From Isoetes taiwanensis (lineage: Eukaryota; Streptophyta; Lycopodiopsida; Isoetales; Isoetaceae): 64,000 bases of DNA. The DNA lies in contig JAJEKV010000038.1 in assembly GCA_021234155.1 (NCBI GenBank), positions 12,924,213 to 12,988,212 on the forward strand, given 5' to 3'. The notes under the pieces are model-generated. The model had not been told where the DNA came from. It ran no database searches and was given only the letters and a program-made list of their open reading frames with translations. Within the stretch, counting starts at the first letter, position 1; every line of letters starts with the position of its first letter. This document shows, in pieces, positions 1-13,000 of this stretch. The translations under genes were made by a program, and so were the position numbers.

Positions 1-7
1 CCAGGAC

Positions 8-571
8 ATGTTTGGGACTGACCAATCTTTGCTCCTAAGGTGGAATGGATTGCCTCCTGTTTGCCCTGTGTGCAGGAAGCGCTTGCATGGAGGACAGAAA
101 TGTATACCTGTCACGGATCACCCAAATATTTCTGAACAGATTCAAGCTCGACCTCTGCTCCAACACCAGGGTAATATTAATGGTAGTTCTAAGAGGATCC
201 GAAGAAGACAAATCATTAGAGATAAAATTGCAATGGCCAACAAGGAATTGGAGGAAAGATTCCAAAAATTGGAGGAACGGAAGGCCCAGGGGACCACCGG
301 ATGTATCAAGGTGCTGAATAAGGGTTTGACTACCAAAGGTGTCTCTTTCAACCTATCTGATATGGTCAAAACCTTTGATAAGCACAAACCCCCTGGTCAT
401 ATACATTACGACAAAACTACAGTGGTTGTGGCAAGAAAGGATCAAAGTCCTGAAGGAAATTACGGCCCGCATAAAGATGCATTGGAACACAAGATCCTCT
501 TACACTCCCTGGCGAGGGTAGAGGAGGATATTTTAAGCGCCCAAGCCCCTCGTGGGGTGGGTCTCGGTTGA
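8..571 (+). pseudogene. LINE ORF1 C-terminal part with CCHC zinc knuckle
   Basis: An open stretch of 187 codons. Near its start it reads CPVCRKRLHGGQKC, which fits C-x2-C-x4-H-x4-C, a CCHC zinc knuckle. In plant L1 ORF1 proteins such a knuckle follows an RNA-binding region and the phrase before it (here NGLPPV) is also typical. The protein binds element RNA and chaperones reverse transcription. The rest is lysine/arginine-rich and helical-looking (around residues 55-95). The N-terminal domain lies upstream of the window, so the ATG at 8 is unlikely to be the true start. Confidence 0.6.
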
Positions 572-1612
572 GGAGAAAGAAGTGTCTCCCCCTACAACAC
601 TTAGGCTTGAGGGGAGGGGAAATTATCTCCCCTATTCTCTCATAAAAAAAGGTGTATCAGGTCTTCTTTGGAATACTCAAACATGTCCGAAGATGATAAT
701 AGTGGGCTCCCCGACCCTAAAGGGAAAGGAAGGATTCTTGACAAGCTACACGACTCACCTTTGATCAAAGGAAACTGAAACCATAATTACGGATACGAGC
801 GAGCTACCACCACCGGTCATCTCCAGTGCATGAAGGGCCAGGATTGTTGTTGACCTTGCAGTTGACCCAGTCTCCAACCATACCTCTGTCCATCTTGCTA
901 CCCCACTATGCATCCCCCTTCTCATCATACCCCCCCTTACATTACGTATGGCAAATATGGTAAATCCACGGTTGACACGGTAAAGCGAGAATGGTAGAGG
1001 AAGCGATGGATGCTAGCTCCTTCCAACCGAGGGGCATTGAGAACAAGGACAACAAAAGGGAGCTACGGAGGATCTTTGGCGATTCGAGGTAAGTGATCAC
1101 TCCCCGGTTTTGTGGGGTTCCACAATCTAACTTCCGGGCAATCCATGGATGTGAGTTGGAGCTAGAATCCCCTTCCTTGACACAAATTCCCCTTTTTTGT
1201 GACATGGGATTGAGAAATTTGAAATTCCCTCTTCGATCTGAGAATTCTTCTATTTCTCCCTCTTGAATGTGACATGGTCCAATCTACCTACCGAGCGAAT
1301 GAAAGTGAAAGAACATTGAATCGCCCTCTCGGCTTTGCAACACAATTTAGATACTATGGAATCTTGGGGCCCAAACCCTGATGTGATTATTCGGACTCGA
1401 GGAGGAGGATTCCAGTGCAGACCCTCGCATGATATCTCCAACACATCCCTAAGATCTTTGAAAAGAAATTGAAAGGCAGGAACCTATCGAAATCCCTCTT
1501 GGCGGTGAAAATCTTCCCCATATTTACAACACTCGGAGTAAGGCCTCGCCTCATGGGTTAAAGAAACTCAATTATTGAACCTTGTCCCTTCTCTCGATCT
1601 CCCCCCCTATCA
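572..1612. other. Inter-ORF stretch of the LINE, no intact coding
   Basis: About 1 kb between the zinc knuckle of ORF1 and the endonuclease start. Only short open stretches exist on either strand and none resembles a known domain. I read it as the remainder of ORF1 plus the inter-ORF linker of the LINE, decayed beyond recognition. Confidence 0.5.
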
Positions 1613-2310
1613 ATGAGGATCTTAACCTGGAATCTTAGAGGTATTAAAGGGCCAACCAAAAGGAGAAGTTTTATTGCTACATTAGGGAATTCAAAGGGCG
1701 GACATTATCATGATCCAAGAACCACAGACTCCCCAAATTTGATTACGCCAATTTGGGGAATGGATCAAGCTTTGGTATGGCATCTTGCTATATCCGGCCG
1801 AGATGGTACCAAAGGGGGAATTGCTACCTTTTGGTTTAACCAGAAGCTCATTAATACCTATATCAGCCCATCCAATAGATGGCTTTGTGTCATTTTGCAT
1901 ATTAAGGACTGCCATGTGGCTTTTATAAACATTTATGCTTCCACTGACCCTTATGAAAGAGAACCTATGTGGGCTGAAATAAATAGGTGGATGAGTCAGC
2001 AACAAAATATTGACAACTGGATCATTACTGGGGATTTTAATAATACCCCCCATTGTGATATGAAGCTTGGCAATAAGATTAATATGTCCAAGAATGAAAG
2101 ACACTCTTGGGAGAATTGGCTCACTGATCAAGATCTTCTTTACATTCCTTCCTCAAACACCAAATTCTCCTGGAGTAATAAGAGGAAAGGAGACCAAAGA
2201 ACCTTTTGCATGCTGGACAGATTTTATATGCATAATTCTGCTACTTGGTTAGACAAGCGCAGACAGTGGTGACATTGCCAGCACAATCTCTGACCATCAG
2301 CCTCATTTTC
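1613..2310 (+). pseudogene. LINE ORF2 endonuclease domain (EEP family)
   Basis: Starts MRILTWNLRGI, the usual beginning of a plant L1 ORF2; the Asn of WN is a metal-site residue of the exonuclease-endonuclease-phosphatase fold. ITGDFNNTP follows at about residue 140, with the catalytic Asp and Asn of the GDFN motif. The closing motif SDH (read as ISDHQPHF) is at about 2297-2320, but in a different frame, after a stop at 2270. The enzyme would nick target DNA to prime reverse transcription. The frame change just before the SDH motif disables the protein. Confidence 0.85.
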
Positions 2311-2384
2311 TGGACATTAAAGATCTGTCTCCCAGCCCCAAAGGGAAGAATACCCCCTTCAAGTTTAACACTTCCCTGCTCCAA

Positions 2385-3990
2385 ATGAAATCCTTTTGTC
2401 AAGACTTTACTTCCTACTATTTGTCTCTTCCTAAGATTGGCCAGCATCAATCTATGAGGAGCTTTAATGACAAGTTGAAGAAGGTTAAAAATTGGGTTAA
2501 ACAATGGAGTAAAGATCTAGCCCAAAAAGGAAAGCTATTAAAACTAGTTTTTGGAGCAGATCAAAGAGGTCAGATCTCTCATTGAGAACAATCCTAATGA
2601 GGAAGCTTTGCATGTAAAAGAGGAATCCTAGAAATTCAGGATAAAACCCCGGAGGAACACCAAGTTAGAGGCATGGCTGTTAGGAGTAAAATTAAAATGT
2701 ACAACCAGCTTGACCATGAGAGCTCAAAAATGTTCTTCAGAATAGCAAGGAATAGGCAAATCAATAACTCCATCACTAAATTGGAATCTGACCAAGGAGT
2801 CATGCACACTGATGAAACTGAAATTGCTATTGCCTTTCAGAAGTTCTACACTGATCTCTTTAAGGAAGAAAGGGTTGAGGAGAGCAAAATTCAAGAGGTC
2901 TTTGAGATTATTGGTCCCCCTAATGAGGTCATGGAGGATGATTGGACTTTGGCCCCTGAACTCCCTGAGATATTTGAGACCCTCAAAAAGATGAAACATG
3001 GCAAGAGTCCAGGAATAGATGGTTTTCAGCCAGAATTTTTTGTGGAATTCTGGCCAATCATGAAGGATGATATTGTCCAGTTCATCCAAGGGATCTGGGA
3101 AGCCAAATCCATCTTTCCTACTTATAATGTGGGTGTGATTTCCCTTATTCCCAAAACTGATTCCCCTCTTAAGACTAATGAATGGCGCCCTATTTCTCTT
3201 ACCACTACCTTGTATAAGTTGGTAGCCAAAATCATTGCTGGTAGAATTGTGGTGCATCTCCACAATAAAATTAATCCTTGCCAATCTGCCTTTCTACCTA
3301 ATAGGTCTATCCTGGACAACTACATTGCAGCTAATGAGGCACTTCATTGGAACAAATTAACTAAAGCAATTGTGTGCTTCTTAAATTAGACTTCAAAAGA
3401 GCATATGGATATCTCTTGGAGTTTCTTAGAGAAAGCCCTTCATCACATTGGTATTCACCCTTTTTCATCAATCTCATTATGGGGTCCTAAAAATGCTACT
3501 TCTTGTGTTCTTATCAATGGAACACCCACAGATTTCTTTCCTATCCAAAGAGGGTAAAGGCGGGGCTGCCCCGGCCCCTACCTTTTATCATTCTGCTGAA
3601 ATTCTTACTAAGATGGTGCTAGCTTATCAAGGAAGAGGTTTAATTCAAGGCCTTAAAATGCGACTCGATCAACGGTGTCCATCCTTCAATATGCCGATGA
3701 TACCTTTATTATGACCAAAGCGAGAGAAAATAATTGTTTGGATAATCTCATGGGTGCATTACCAAGTTTGGTGCTTTGCCTCGGGATTCATCTCAATTAT
3801 GCCAAATGTTCAATTCTTGCTGATGGGTGTTACCCGATTTGAATACTCATGGAATCAAATTTGTCCCTGAGGGTCATTACTTAACCTTGTTGGGCCTCCC
3901 TCTTGCCATTCACATGTCTCACAAAGTGGCCTGGCAGCCTTTGATCAATAGGATCAGGAAAAAACTTCTTCTTCTTAAAGGCTCCCTTTC
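2385..3990 (+). pseudogene. LINE ORF2 reverse transcriptase domain
   Basis: Reverse transcriptase of L1 type, spread over several frames. The fingers/palm motifs are visible: GKSPGIDGFQPEFF (about 3001-3040), VGVISLIPKTD and NEWRPISLTT (about 3130-3200), and QSAFLPNRSILDN (about 3280-3320). The catalytic YADD is at 3690-3701 (LQYADDTF). A stop follows codon 238 of the segment starting at 2673, and the region 3390-3680 needs at least two frame changes. It copies LINE RNA into DNA at the nicked target. Inactive here. Confidence 0.9.
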
Positions 3991-5203
3991 ATTTGGCCGG
4001 AAGAATTTTAATTGCCAATTACGTACTTGCTAGTAGTCATGTTTATTTCTCCTCGGCCTTGATTGCCGATAAAGCTTCCTATAACAAAATTGAGCAATGT
4101 ATCGGAGAATTTATCGGCAGGGGAACTCATTTATCTTCTTGGGATGAGCTGATTCATGGCCGGGGAAAGATGGGGGCTTGGGATGTAAATCTCTTCACCT
4201 CGGGCCCAGTTCTAGGTGCAAAGAATGTCCGGAAAGCTATCTACGGTTTCCAATCCCAGCTATGGACTTTATCAGATTTTGGTTTAGTAAGAGTAAACCT
4301 TTAGGGGAGTCCTTCATTGATGCACCAACTCCCAGATTTACGCCTTCTATAACTTTCAATGTCTTTGCTAATACTTCCCTCTTGCTTAGGAACATCTTCA
4401 AAGCTTGGGAGAAAGTGGCTACTAAATTCACCCATGATAAGTTGACCAACTTCAAGTGGGGACACTTCTATTTTTTGGTCTCCCACCTTAGCTCCCCATC
4501 CTATTCTCTTTATGGCTATATGTCACCCGACCTGCTATAAGAAATGGCATAAGGCTAACATTCTTCATGTTAGGGACCTTATAGATGAGACTGATAACTG
4601 GATCCCTTGGGAGATAATCAAAAAGAAAGTTGGGGGAGGGGCCACTCATAGAACTATTTATAAGCGGTGTAGTGAGCATCTACTCTCCCCTTTTGGGAAA
4701 AAGATGGTAATGGGGAAAGTCATTCTCCTTTGAATTGGTTCTTCAAGGTTAAGAGGAGTTACAAAGTCTCCAAGATTTATCATGCTTGCCTTCCTCGAGG
4801 AAAAGAGAAAGCATGCCTCCATCTGAGGACTGTCACTAAAAAAAGTTCAAGAAAACTATCTTTTCCAATTGGCAGTCCTATTCCTGTCCCAAAATTAAAG
4901 TCTTTGCTTGGCTTGTCCTCCATAATGCTCTTCTCTGCAATACCAATATGATCAAGAGACAATTCAAGAATATTCATAGCCCTCTTTGCTCTCTTTGTGG
5001 TACCCATGATGAAACTGTCATCCATATTTTCAAGTGCGGAAGGTCAAGGAATTCGGAATTGGTTGTCCCAAATTAGTCCCAACCTGAAAATTCAGATTTG
5101 GACACCATTTCCACCCTCTGCTCAAGCTGGCTTTGCAACCTCGAGGATTCCAAAGTTAACTCAACCATCCTTCAACTTGCCCCGTGGGATTGCGGAAGCA
5201 TAG
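3827..5203 (+). pseudogene. LINE ORF2 C-terminal region with zf-RVT-type zinc finger
   Basis: Downstream of the polymerase the sequence continues with the conserved C-terminal part of plant L1 ORF2. At about 4895-5040 it reads KVFAWLVLHNALL, then CSLCGTHDETVIHIFKCG. This is a C-x2-C...H-x3-C pattern of the zf-RVT domain, which is linked to RNA binding in these elements. Several frame changes separate it from the RT. No clear RNase H motif was found after it. Confidence 0.75.
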
Positions 5204-6022
5204 AAATAATGTGCACCTTTGGCGGATAAGAAGTGTGATCTTTGCGGATGAAGCTCAACTTTCAATTTGGTGACCCGGATGTGCTATGGCCCATATGGCC
5301 ATAAAACGAGAGAGAAATTTGATTTTGGCTTCTTTGGGGCACCTTTAAGTCTAATTTCTTTATTGTCCGTTTTAACTCCCCGATTGACCAATTCCTTTGT
5401 GGATTTGCGGCATTTTTGAGCGATTGTGGTGCGGGTCTTCGAGGGGACAACTCACAGGATGGCGTGCCTACTCACCACTCGGGGACCCCAAGACAATTTG
5501 TTAGGCGACCTTTAGCCTCAAATTTCTTCCTCGAAAGAAGCATACAACGCTCATATTTTGCACAAGTTTATTGGTGCCAACAACGAATCTTCGGCAGAGA
5601 AGCGGTTCTCATTTTAAGGTCTATGTATTACTACCACAAAGGTAGATGTGAAGGCGGGCTTTGGTGTCTTATTGGACATTATCTGAGGTCCCCATTGATG
5701 AATTGTTGCTACCCCTTCACGGGCGAAATCAACCGGATGGCACCCCGTCTTTTGCCATGCCTATCTCGCTACTCACTCCTTCCGGATGCACGCAATCCCC
5801 GCTTCCCTTCTCAATTTATCGCCTCTCCCGCATCATACTTCCCCTCCTTCATGTAATCCTCCTCTTGCAGATGGAATTTGGCTTTGATGGTGCTCTTTCA
5901 GCAAATGGTTTTTGGTTGTAATTTTTGGTGCGTTTTTTTTCGAGGCCGATACTTGGTATTTGGGCTCGAGCCCCATTTTGTATGGTTTTAATTTATGATC
6001 AATAGAATCCTTCCTTTTCCTC
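5204..6022 (+). other. LINE 3' region
   Basis: Remaining ORF2 tail and 3' untranslated part of the same LINE. Open stretches at 5416-5856 and 5661-5921 overlap in different frames and look like decayed coding sequence rather than a separate gene. It ends directly at the A tail. Confidence 0.55.
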
Positions 6023-6045
6023 AAAAAAAAAAAAAAAAAAAAAAA
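6023..6045 (+). repeat. LINE poly-A tail
   Basis: Twenty-three consecutive A residues mark the 3' end of the L1-type element. Host sequence with no similarity to the element follows. Confidence 0.9.
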
Positions 6046-7128
6046 GAAAAAGTAAAATATGGTACATACTTAATTTACTCTACAATCAACTTACTTATGA
6101 TCATACACATGATACGCTAATGTTATCCACCCGTGAATACGCCTGACATGATCAAAATGAAACCAACTATTTGCATGATCACCAGTTGGTCTCATTTTGT
6201 TAATCAAATCTACTCCCGATCCAAGTCCAGTTGTGGACATTTTGAAAATATAGCAACGTTCATTATGTAGATCATGTGAGTGTGCTCCCCTGTATGTATT
6301 GCGATCCTTGTCTCCGTAGTCCCGTTAGGCATGCAATAGTACATTGAAAACAAACAACATGCCACACAGGTTGGTGGCAAATGGCAGTTTTCACAACATA
6401 TAGACCCATAAAATGAAATGACATCACCAACTTCAGGCCTCTTTGCAATGAACCTCTTCAATGCAACTCATTACCTCTTCAATGCAACTCATTATGGCCA
6501 CAATATGATATTCGGACCGTACCATCAAAACTAAGTACATTAGTCCTATTTGCATGAGTCACATGTGGATCCAATGAATGTTGCATACCATCCATTGGTG
6601 TTTTATTTGTTGACTGACAAGGCATCTGAGAAACAATATTCCCTTATAGCATTGTAGAATTCTACCTGTCTAGGTTTTTCAAATTCCAATAGCAATATCT
6701 TTAATTTGCTATTTACAGGACACGAAGTAATTTGTATGTAGGTAGGAGTTCAGTGGGATGTAGTTATTCCATTAGAAGATTGTGGAGAGTCAAGAACGAC
6801 TGGGCAGAGAGGAGATTTGCCTTCAGTAGTTATTCTATGGACCAGGACTACTGATCCATTCTTTTCATCAACCTTAAAAATCTTGCAGCCAGGAGTATTA
6901 AGCGAATCGACAACAACAGTGCTAGCTATATTAGATTCCAAATTAGTCTAACTTTGAATCATATATATATTGCAAGGAAATAGATTGAATGTTCTAGTCA
7001 CATCTGCTAAACTAAACTCATATACTCCATTCTTGAATGGAAGCAACAATATTTGTTGCCGAGGCCTTTACGGTGAGGTACGGCGCCATGCAGAGTACAA
7101 AATTGTATGCTTAAAGTATGCATAGGCC
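6046..7128. other. AT-rich intergenic DNA
   Basis: No supported gene. A 22-base stretch (cctcttcaatgcaactcatt) is directly duplicated at about 6452-6495. Short open stretches on the minus strand (6210-6461, 6750-6941) lack recognisable domains and are not called. Confidence 0.5.
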
Positions 7129-7500
7129 TTGGACACTTTCTGCCAAGTAACAAGAATGTTTGTCAATTCGGCCAAGACTAAGGTACTAAAAATTGTAGGT
7201 CTCATAACCCATGTTGCTCGTACATGTCAGTGGCTTTGGGATAAGTTGCTCCATCCTAAAGTTTTTGTACTTTGGTGGCAAGTTTTATATAGCTATTTGC
7301 GTGTAAATGCCTTGTGGCATCGCCAAGATCTTCGCATCTTTGCAGTATGCTTGCTTTGCCTTTTAAAAATACTTAAGCATTGCCTCTTTTGTTTTCTAGA
7401 AGTTCAACCAGCATGGCCTTGGCTACAAGGTCTATTTAACAACATACTGGATAGCCAATCTATTCTCTTGGCATCCTACCCAGGTGCATGAACCCCAGCT
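7129..7500 (+). pseudogene. LINE ORF2 C-terminal (zf-RVT region) fragment
   Basis: A 120-codon open stretch reads WDKLLHPKVFVLWWQVL and then a run ending HCLFCFLEVQPAWPWLQG. This corresponds to the segment of plant L1 ORF2 after the polymerase: a W-x-K-x3-P-K-V-x3-W core, a basic linker, a Cys pair and a final H-x3-C with W/P-rich continuation. Some Cys positions are changed and no polymerase lies upstream. It is an isolated fragment of a second LINE on the + strand. Confidence 0.6.
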
Positions 7501-9420
7501 ACGTAGAAAGTATTTCATATATTGTTTGATTAGCTATTATGGTCAATCTTGGAGCGAAGAAGCTTGCAAATCTTTCAAGGCATTTATTCCCCATTTATTC
7601 ATATATACATAGTGTTATTGTTATAGCCCAGGCTAAGATATTGTGCTTCTCTCATCATCCTGCCATTTGAGGCTTTCTCCTTTATTTATCAAGGGCAAAA
7701 CGTGGAGGTAACACCCTACCAGGGCATATACTGGGACACCTCCATCCAATTATAGGTAATATGTCGGAAGACACTGCAGCGATGTAGAACAATAGCTACA
7801 AGGTAGAGCTATATGACTGGGCTCATCTATCATGCTTGACAGGGTCTTGGTGGAACCCACTGGGCTCATCTATCATGTCTTGGTGGAACCCATTCTTTCT
7901 TACGTGGTTGAAATCTAGGGCCCAGAAATATTCAATCCCTTACCAGATTCATCTACAGGAGTCAGGTTTCTTATCTTTACAACATGCAACACTCGATCGC
8001 CATACTATCTACTTCCAGTAGGTAGTTAGTATGGGCAATGATCGTCTCTCCAACCTGCTTATACAGTGACCATGGATCCGCAGCGCCTAAAAGCCTGTTG
8101 GAAGAAGAGGCGAAATCGGTGGTTCTCCCAATGGAATGTGCAAGAGCATAGGTATATACTGGCGCCAATTTTTGGTCCACAATTATTTTTTAAGTGTTGT
8201 TTTGGCCCAAAAAGAACACCAAAATGACATGAAAAGACCATGTGGTCTGTTTATCCGAAATTGCTAGAAAAGACACGTGGTCTTTTGGCAAAAAAAAAAA
8301 AAAATTTGCACGTGGAAAATTGACAAGATTTTTATTTTTTGTCAATTTATACTTTTTCTTGACTATTGTTTAGCAAATCTGTGTCAATGTGTGTTTTTTT
8401 CTTCACTGTTGTTTTTGGAGGAGCCAGGCTTCGTTTGTCTTCAAAATAACACAACTAGATTTAGATATTAATATATGTGGAAAATTAAATTACAACACTA
8501 TAAAGAAAAAACTAAAGAAATAAGTACATATAAAAAAAAGGAAAAAAAAACCATTGTTTAGCATAGCCAAGCATTGCTGTCTTCGAATAATACACATTTT
8601 ATACGTTGGAAACCAATTTTACAACACCCCAACAAAACTGCAGGCTACAATATTGTTCTTTTAGGCCTTTACATGTAGCATTAAACAAAACAATAGGTGG
8701 AAAAACAATATTACAAAAGAAAAATATTGTTTTTAGGCGTTTATTTAAATTATGTGACATTTTTAACTATTGAATTGAAAAAGGACTACTGTTGTTTTGC
8801 TTTGTAATATTGTTTTTAAGTATTGTATTCTTTACATTCTTAGATATTATTGGTGTACCATTTTCAATTGATGCCTTTACCTTACATTCTAAACATGCAT
8901 CTTTAATTGTAGACAAAGGGATTGAGACGAAACAATATGATCATCTTTGATATTCATTGAACAAAAAGTAAACATGAGATGCAAAAATCTGAGATTCATA
9001 ATATATTATTAGTGGCAGTGGCATAGATAACCTCACATCACAAATGCAAAGGTTTCTGGAGTTTAATACAAATCTTTGAACTCCAGTCTGTATCAGGAAA
9101 ATAACCGTCAAGAAATAAAACAAACAAATGCAAAACCATCCCTTAAGGGCAAAGCTCACCACCCAACCGGGCTATCTTGAGAAAAAGAATCTCCAAGAAA
9201 GACTGAATTTTGGAAGAGGAAAAGCTCAAGGGAAAACAATTTAGCCAGTACAGGAACTCTACAACAAAACACAAATTTGGGAGATAGGCTAGGCTTAAGA
9301 ATTGGAAGAGGAAAAGGAATTGAGGGCTTCATGAAGATTGAAGCTTCTCCAAACAAGCAATCCACGTTGCAAACTCCAAGGTTTATCATTTAGGATTGGA
9401 AAGGAGATTCAGGATTAGAA
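7501..9420. other. AT-rich stretch, simple repeats, no supported gene
   Basis: Contains a two-copy imperfect tandem at about 7818-7892 (phrase ctgggctcatctatcatg repeated 42-44 bases apart), a run of A at 8290-8304, and very AT-rich DNA at 8440-8900. No coding potential that I can support. Confidence 0.5.
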
Positions 9421-9429
9421 TTGCAGGCT

Positions 9430-9943
9430 CAGTTGCAGTAGCCGAATTGCAGAAGTAATGGTGGGACAGAAATGTTTGCTTGAATCCCCTTCCGATGAGA
9501 TGGTCGTTGGGCAGATTCTTGGTTGCCGCTGATGCTGGTCCACCTTTGCCTTGTGTCGCTGCCCTCTTGCTGAAATTCACTGATGCCGCTTATATACAGG
9601 TCAAGGACCTTTCCTAAAGATCCGATGCCTCCTTGCTATTAAAAGATCTTGCCTTTTAATTTCATATGACCTTTAATATTCTAAGGCCATTGCGCCTTTT
9701 TCAAAAGGTTTGCTTCCTTTCTTTTATAGCTAAAGTCATACTTGTAATAATAGGTGCCACTAGATAGTCGATGCCCTTTCTTTGATTCCTTCAGAATCCT
9801 TGTAATACCCTTAAAACCGTTGTCTAATTTAACTACCATTTCCTAGAGGCCCAAATAATATAACTTGGCTTAAATGGTTTGGCACACTTTGACTTTCTTT
9901 CATTCTCTATTCCCATAGCCACTCCCCGAGCACCACCATATCA
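9430..9943 (-). repeat. LTR-like repeat, copy 1 (3' LTR of a Ty3-type element, - strand)
   Basis: About 500 bp that recurs at 14689-15205 in the same orientation with scattered substitutions and small indels. Read on the minus strand it starts TGATATGGTGG and ends GGCTACTGCA, the TG...CA ends of an LTR. Just upstream on that strand is a purine-rich tract (ggaaggggagg) after a Glu-Asp-Asp-like coding end, the usual layout of polypurine tract plus 3' LTR. I infer a 3' LTR; the rest of its element is not present intact. Confidence 0.55.
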
Positions 9944-10025
9944 ATTCCTCCCCTTCCCGAGATTATCGTCCTCGATCAAGAAACTATATGGCAAATTTAA
10001 CACAACCAAGTCCATGCAACCCTGA
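9944..10025 (-). mobile_element. Terminal internal fragment of a Ty3-type element with polypurine tract
   Basis: On the minus strand this reads ttgatcgaggacgataatct, then cgggaaggggagg directly before the LTR. It is the typical junction where the pol reading frame of a Ty3/Gypsy element ends in acidic residues and is followed by the plus-strand primer. Only about 80 bp can be recognised. Confidence 0.45.
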
Positions 10026-13000
10026 TTGAGTCCACAATCAGAAATATTAATGTCCAGTCGTTTAGGCCATAAACTTATCCAACCCTTAAGGCTAAAAACT
10101 TATCTAAACATATATAAAGCATTCTCCTTTTTTCCGTCCGCCTAAAAAAAAAATTGTATTTTCTCCCCGTCGTCAATAAACCGTGTTTAATGTTTTTTTG
10201 ACATCCACCGCCATCGCCATGTGTTCTTCGACTCTATCGAGAGAAAAATCTACAAATCTGAGGGCTTTCTTTGGCCCTGCATGGAAGACGTCTAAATTAG
10301 CGCAGACGTTGATCGCCGGATCATTTGATTAAGCGTGAATTTTGCAGCAGATTTAAAGGAGGACGATGCTTTTAGTCCGGCGGTGAGGCAGGGGCACGCG
10401 AAGTGCCTTGGTTGCCCTAATTGCATGCTCGGGGTTCACCGGAGTCTAAATTATTAGAAGCTACTTGGTAGGAAAGGTTTAGTAGGAGGGTAAAACCCAC
10501 GGATGCTCTCGGTTTCTAGGATCATAGATGTTTAATTTTTATTCATCGTTAAAACACGGACACATGCGCTTAATCTTTGGGATCGACTTCATAGGGGGCG
10601 AGATAGGCGGCAACGATAGCTGTGAGAATTTTCACGGAGCCATGGGCGCCTTCCTTAGACAAGCAGAATGGCTCATTCTACGGGTTGCTTTGCCATTCAA
10701 AATGGCTCGTCTCCGACTTGGCTGCCCAGCGGCTTATATAACATAAGGAAGGCGGTGGCTTGGCGAAGCTGCGGGAAGAGTTTGGAGCCAAGCTAGGAAC
10801 AGGGAAGAAGATGCTTGGAGTGGAGCAACAAGGGCCAGTAGAAAGCGACCGCTTATAAGAGGTAGGGATTTTTCGTGTTACGCTTTGCAAAAAGAACCGA
10901 ACATCTCTTGCACTCGAGAATCCCTTGCGCTCGAATCCGGCTTTTTGTCTCTTGAATTCGTCATCAAGCTTTTGTAAAGCTTCGGCCTTGTTGTGAGCCC
11001 GGCCATAGCTTTTGGTTTTATCGGTGTCCTTAAGCGGCGTTTGGATCAAGCATTTCGGCCATTGATTCATGCCACGTGATAGGGCATAACGGGGCAATCA
11101 AAACAGGAGGCACTGCTTGGCGTGCACAGCGGTGGGCGGGGCAACGGACTTACCGGGAGGGACATCCGAACCTATGATAATCGATCGGACGACCCAGAAC
11201 CTCGATGTCGGTATGCGGCCTCCCAAACCTCTCGATAACCCATGGCACTTTGCCGAACCTCGATAATCCAGCCCAATGGATGAGGCTGACTTACGCGGTT
11301 AAAGGGGATAAACACCCACGCTTCGCCCATTACCTCGAGATAAAGCTGGCCAGCCCCTCGTATCCCCTTCTTCCGGGATCGGCTATTCGAGTGGCAAAGA
11401 ACCTTAGAATGTGCATGGACCGCCATGATTCAACTAGAATTATTTCTAAAATTGAGAGACGAGAAATTGTTGTAAGGGATACTTAATGTTTCACCGATTT
11501 AAGCATGGATCTTGCTCTTGTGGTGACTCTGTTAATGAAATTAATGAAACACATTGAAATTGTGTCTTTGCAAATATTTTGTTGAAGATAATGAATGCTT
11601 GATGGAGTTAAAATTTAAGGCTTCACTCTTTTAAAATAATGATTAAGAAGCTTATCTTTGGCATGAAGCATGCAAAAAGTAAAGGGCCTTTTCTTTTCTT
11701 TGTAATGCGCAAAAAGTGTAAGGTCTTTTGTGCATACATCATCTGTGTAATGTGGTTTTATGGATTTGCCCTGGCCGGTATTATACACTTGGTATGTAGA
11801 TGCTTTGTTGTTGTCAAGAGCATACTTCGGGCTTGGATTTATCTTCAAATCGTGCAAGTCATACATTTGCTTTGCCCTTCTAGCTTGCATGTTCTTTGTG
11901 TATTCTACGGTTGATTTTCTTCCGATATGCTTCCTAATGCTATTCGCGGTTCATTACTTCCATAAGTTTTTGTCAATCAAGTCCATTGATTCTCTAATTT
12001 ATCGAGGCAACTGACAACATTACTCGAATTTTGTAAGTAGTCGCATGGTTACGTTTTTGCCTAGCTTTCATCATTAGTTGCATTTGCTTTTCGTCAATCA
12101 AGTCCATGGTGTCTCTCTTATTTATCAGCCGCAACTGCAAGATTGCTATTCTCATGCTACTTTTTGTAAGGGCATGCAGGTTTACATTCTTTTTCATAGT
12201 TGTTTTTGTTCAAATGTTCATGATCTAACATAATCATAAGAATAAATTCGAAATGTAGTGTGAATATGACATACTGCAAGGTGACCATTTTCTACATGGG
12301 AAAATTCATTGGGGTTCAACTCCTCAACGTGGGGCATGTCTGGGTAAATCTTTGACGCAAAGCCATGAGTTGTGTCGTTGTAAACCCGTTTCTTACCCTT
12401 GGCGTGTTTGCTCGCTTAACATAAAATTAGCGGTTATGCTATTTTATAGTTGTGCTTGCCATATCTGAATCAGTTTTACCTACCTTCAATATGAGCTATG
12501 ATAAGGTTTAGCTGTTGAAGACAGGTCATGACTTTTTGATATTTTCCATGAATGGATACCGGGATCCGGTATCCCTAGATTTATTAAACCAGGTGTACCT
12601 TTGCAAGCCTTGATATTTCAAGTTATAGAACCATGCCTTTGCCAACCTTGATATTTTAAGTTATAGAACCATACCTTAGCAAGACTTGGTATTTTAAATC
12701 ATAGAATCGTGCCGTGATATATTAAATGATAGATCCATGCTTGGATTATGAAAATTGTGATACATTTTCGTCCACTGTTACTAATTGGAATAAAACAGGG
12801 ACCCATAAAGCAATGCGAATATTGCATTTTAGTGAATTTTAAATCTTGCCCTCCACGCACAAATGCATGTTCCTTTATGTTTGTTACATAAGCACGTTCC
12901 TTCATGGTGCATTTTTTTACGAAGAGCAAATGCTAACTAGCTACAATAAGAAGCAAAAGAATTAACATTGTTGATGTTGGTCGGTTGAAAGGCACACCCA

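Larger units (their letters stand above)
1..6045 (+). mobile_element. L1-type non-LTR retrotransposon (LINE), degenerate, 5' end outside window
   Basis: One LINE runs left to right from the window edge to a poly-A tail. The order seen is ORF1 zinc knuckle, apurinic-type endonuclease, reverse transcriptase, C-terminal zinc finger, 3' region and A tail, which is the standard order of plant L1 elements. Every coding part is interrupted by stops or frameshifts, so this copy cannot move by itself. The 5' end lies outside the window, so target-site duplications cannot be checked. Confidence 0.9.

Noticed and set aside
10678-11097. 139-codon minus-strand open stretch
   Set aside because: No recognisable motif, overlaps open stretches on the other strand in GC-richer DNA, no promoter or splice evidence.
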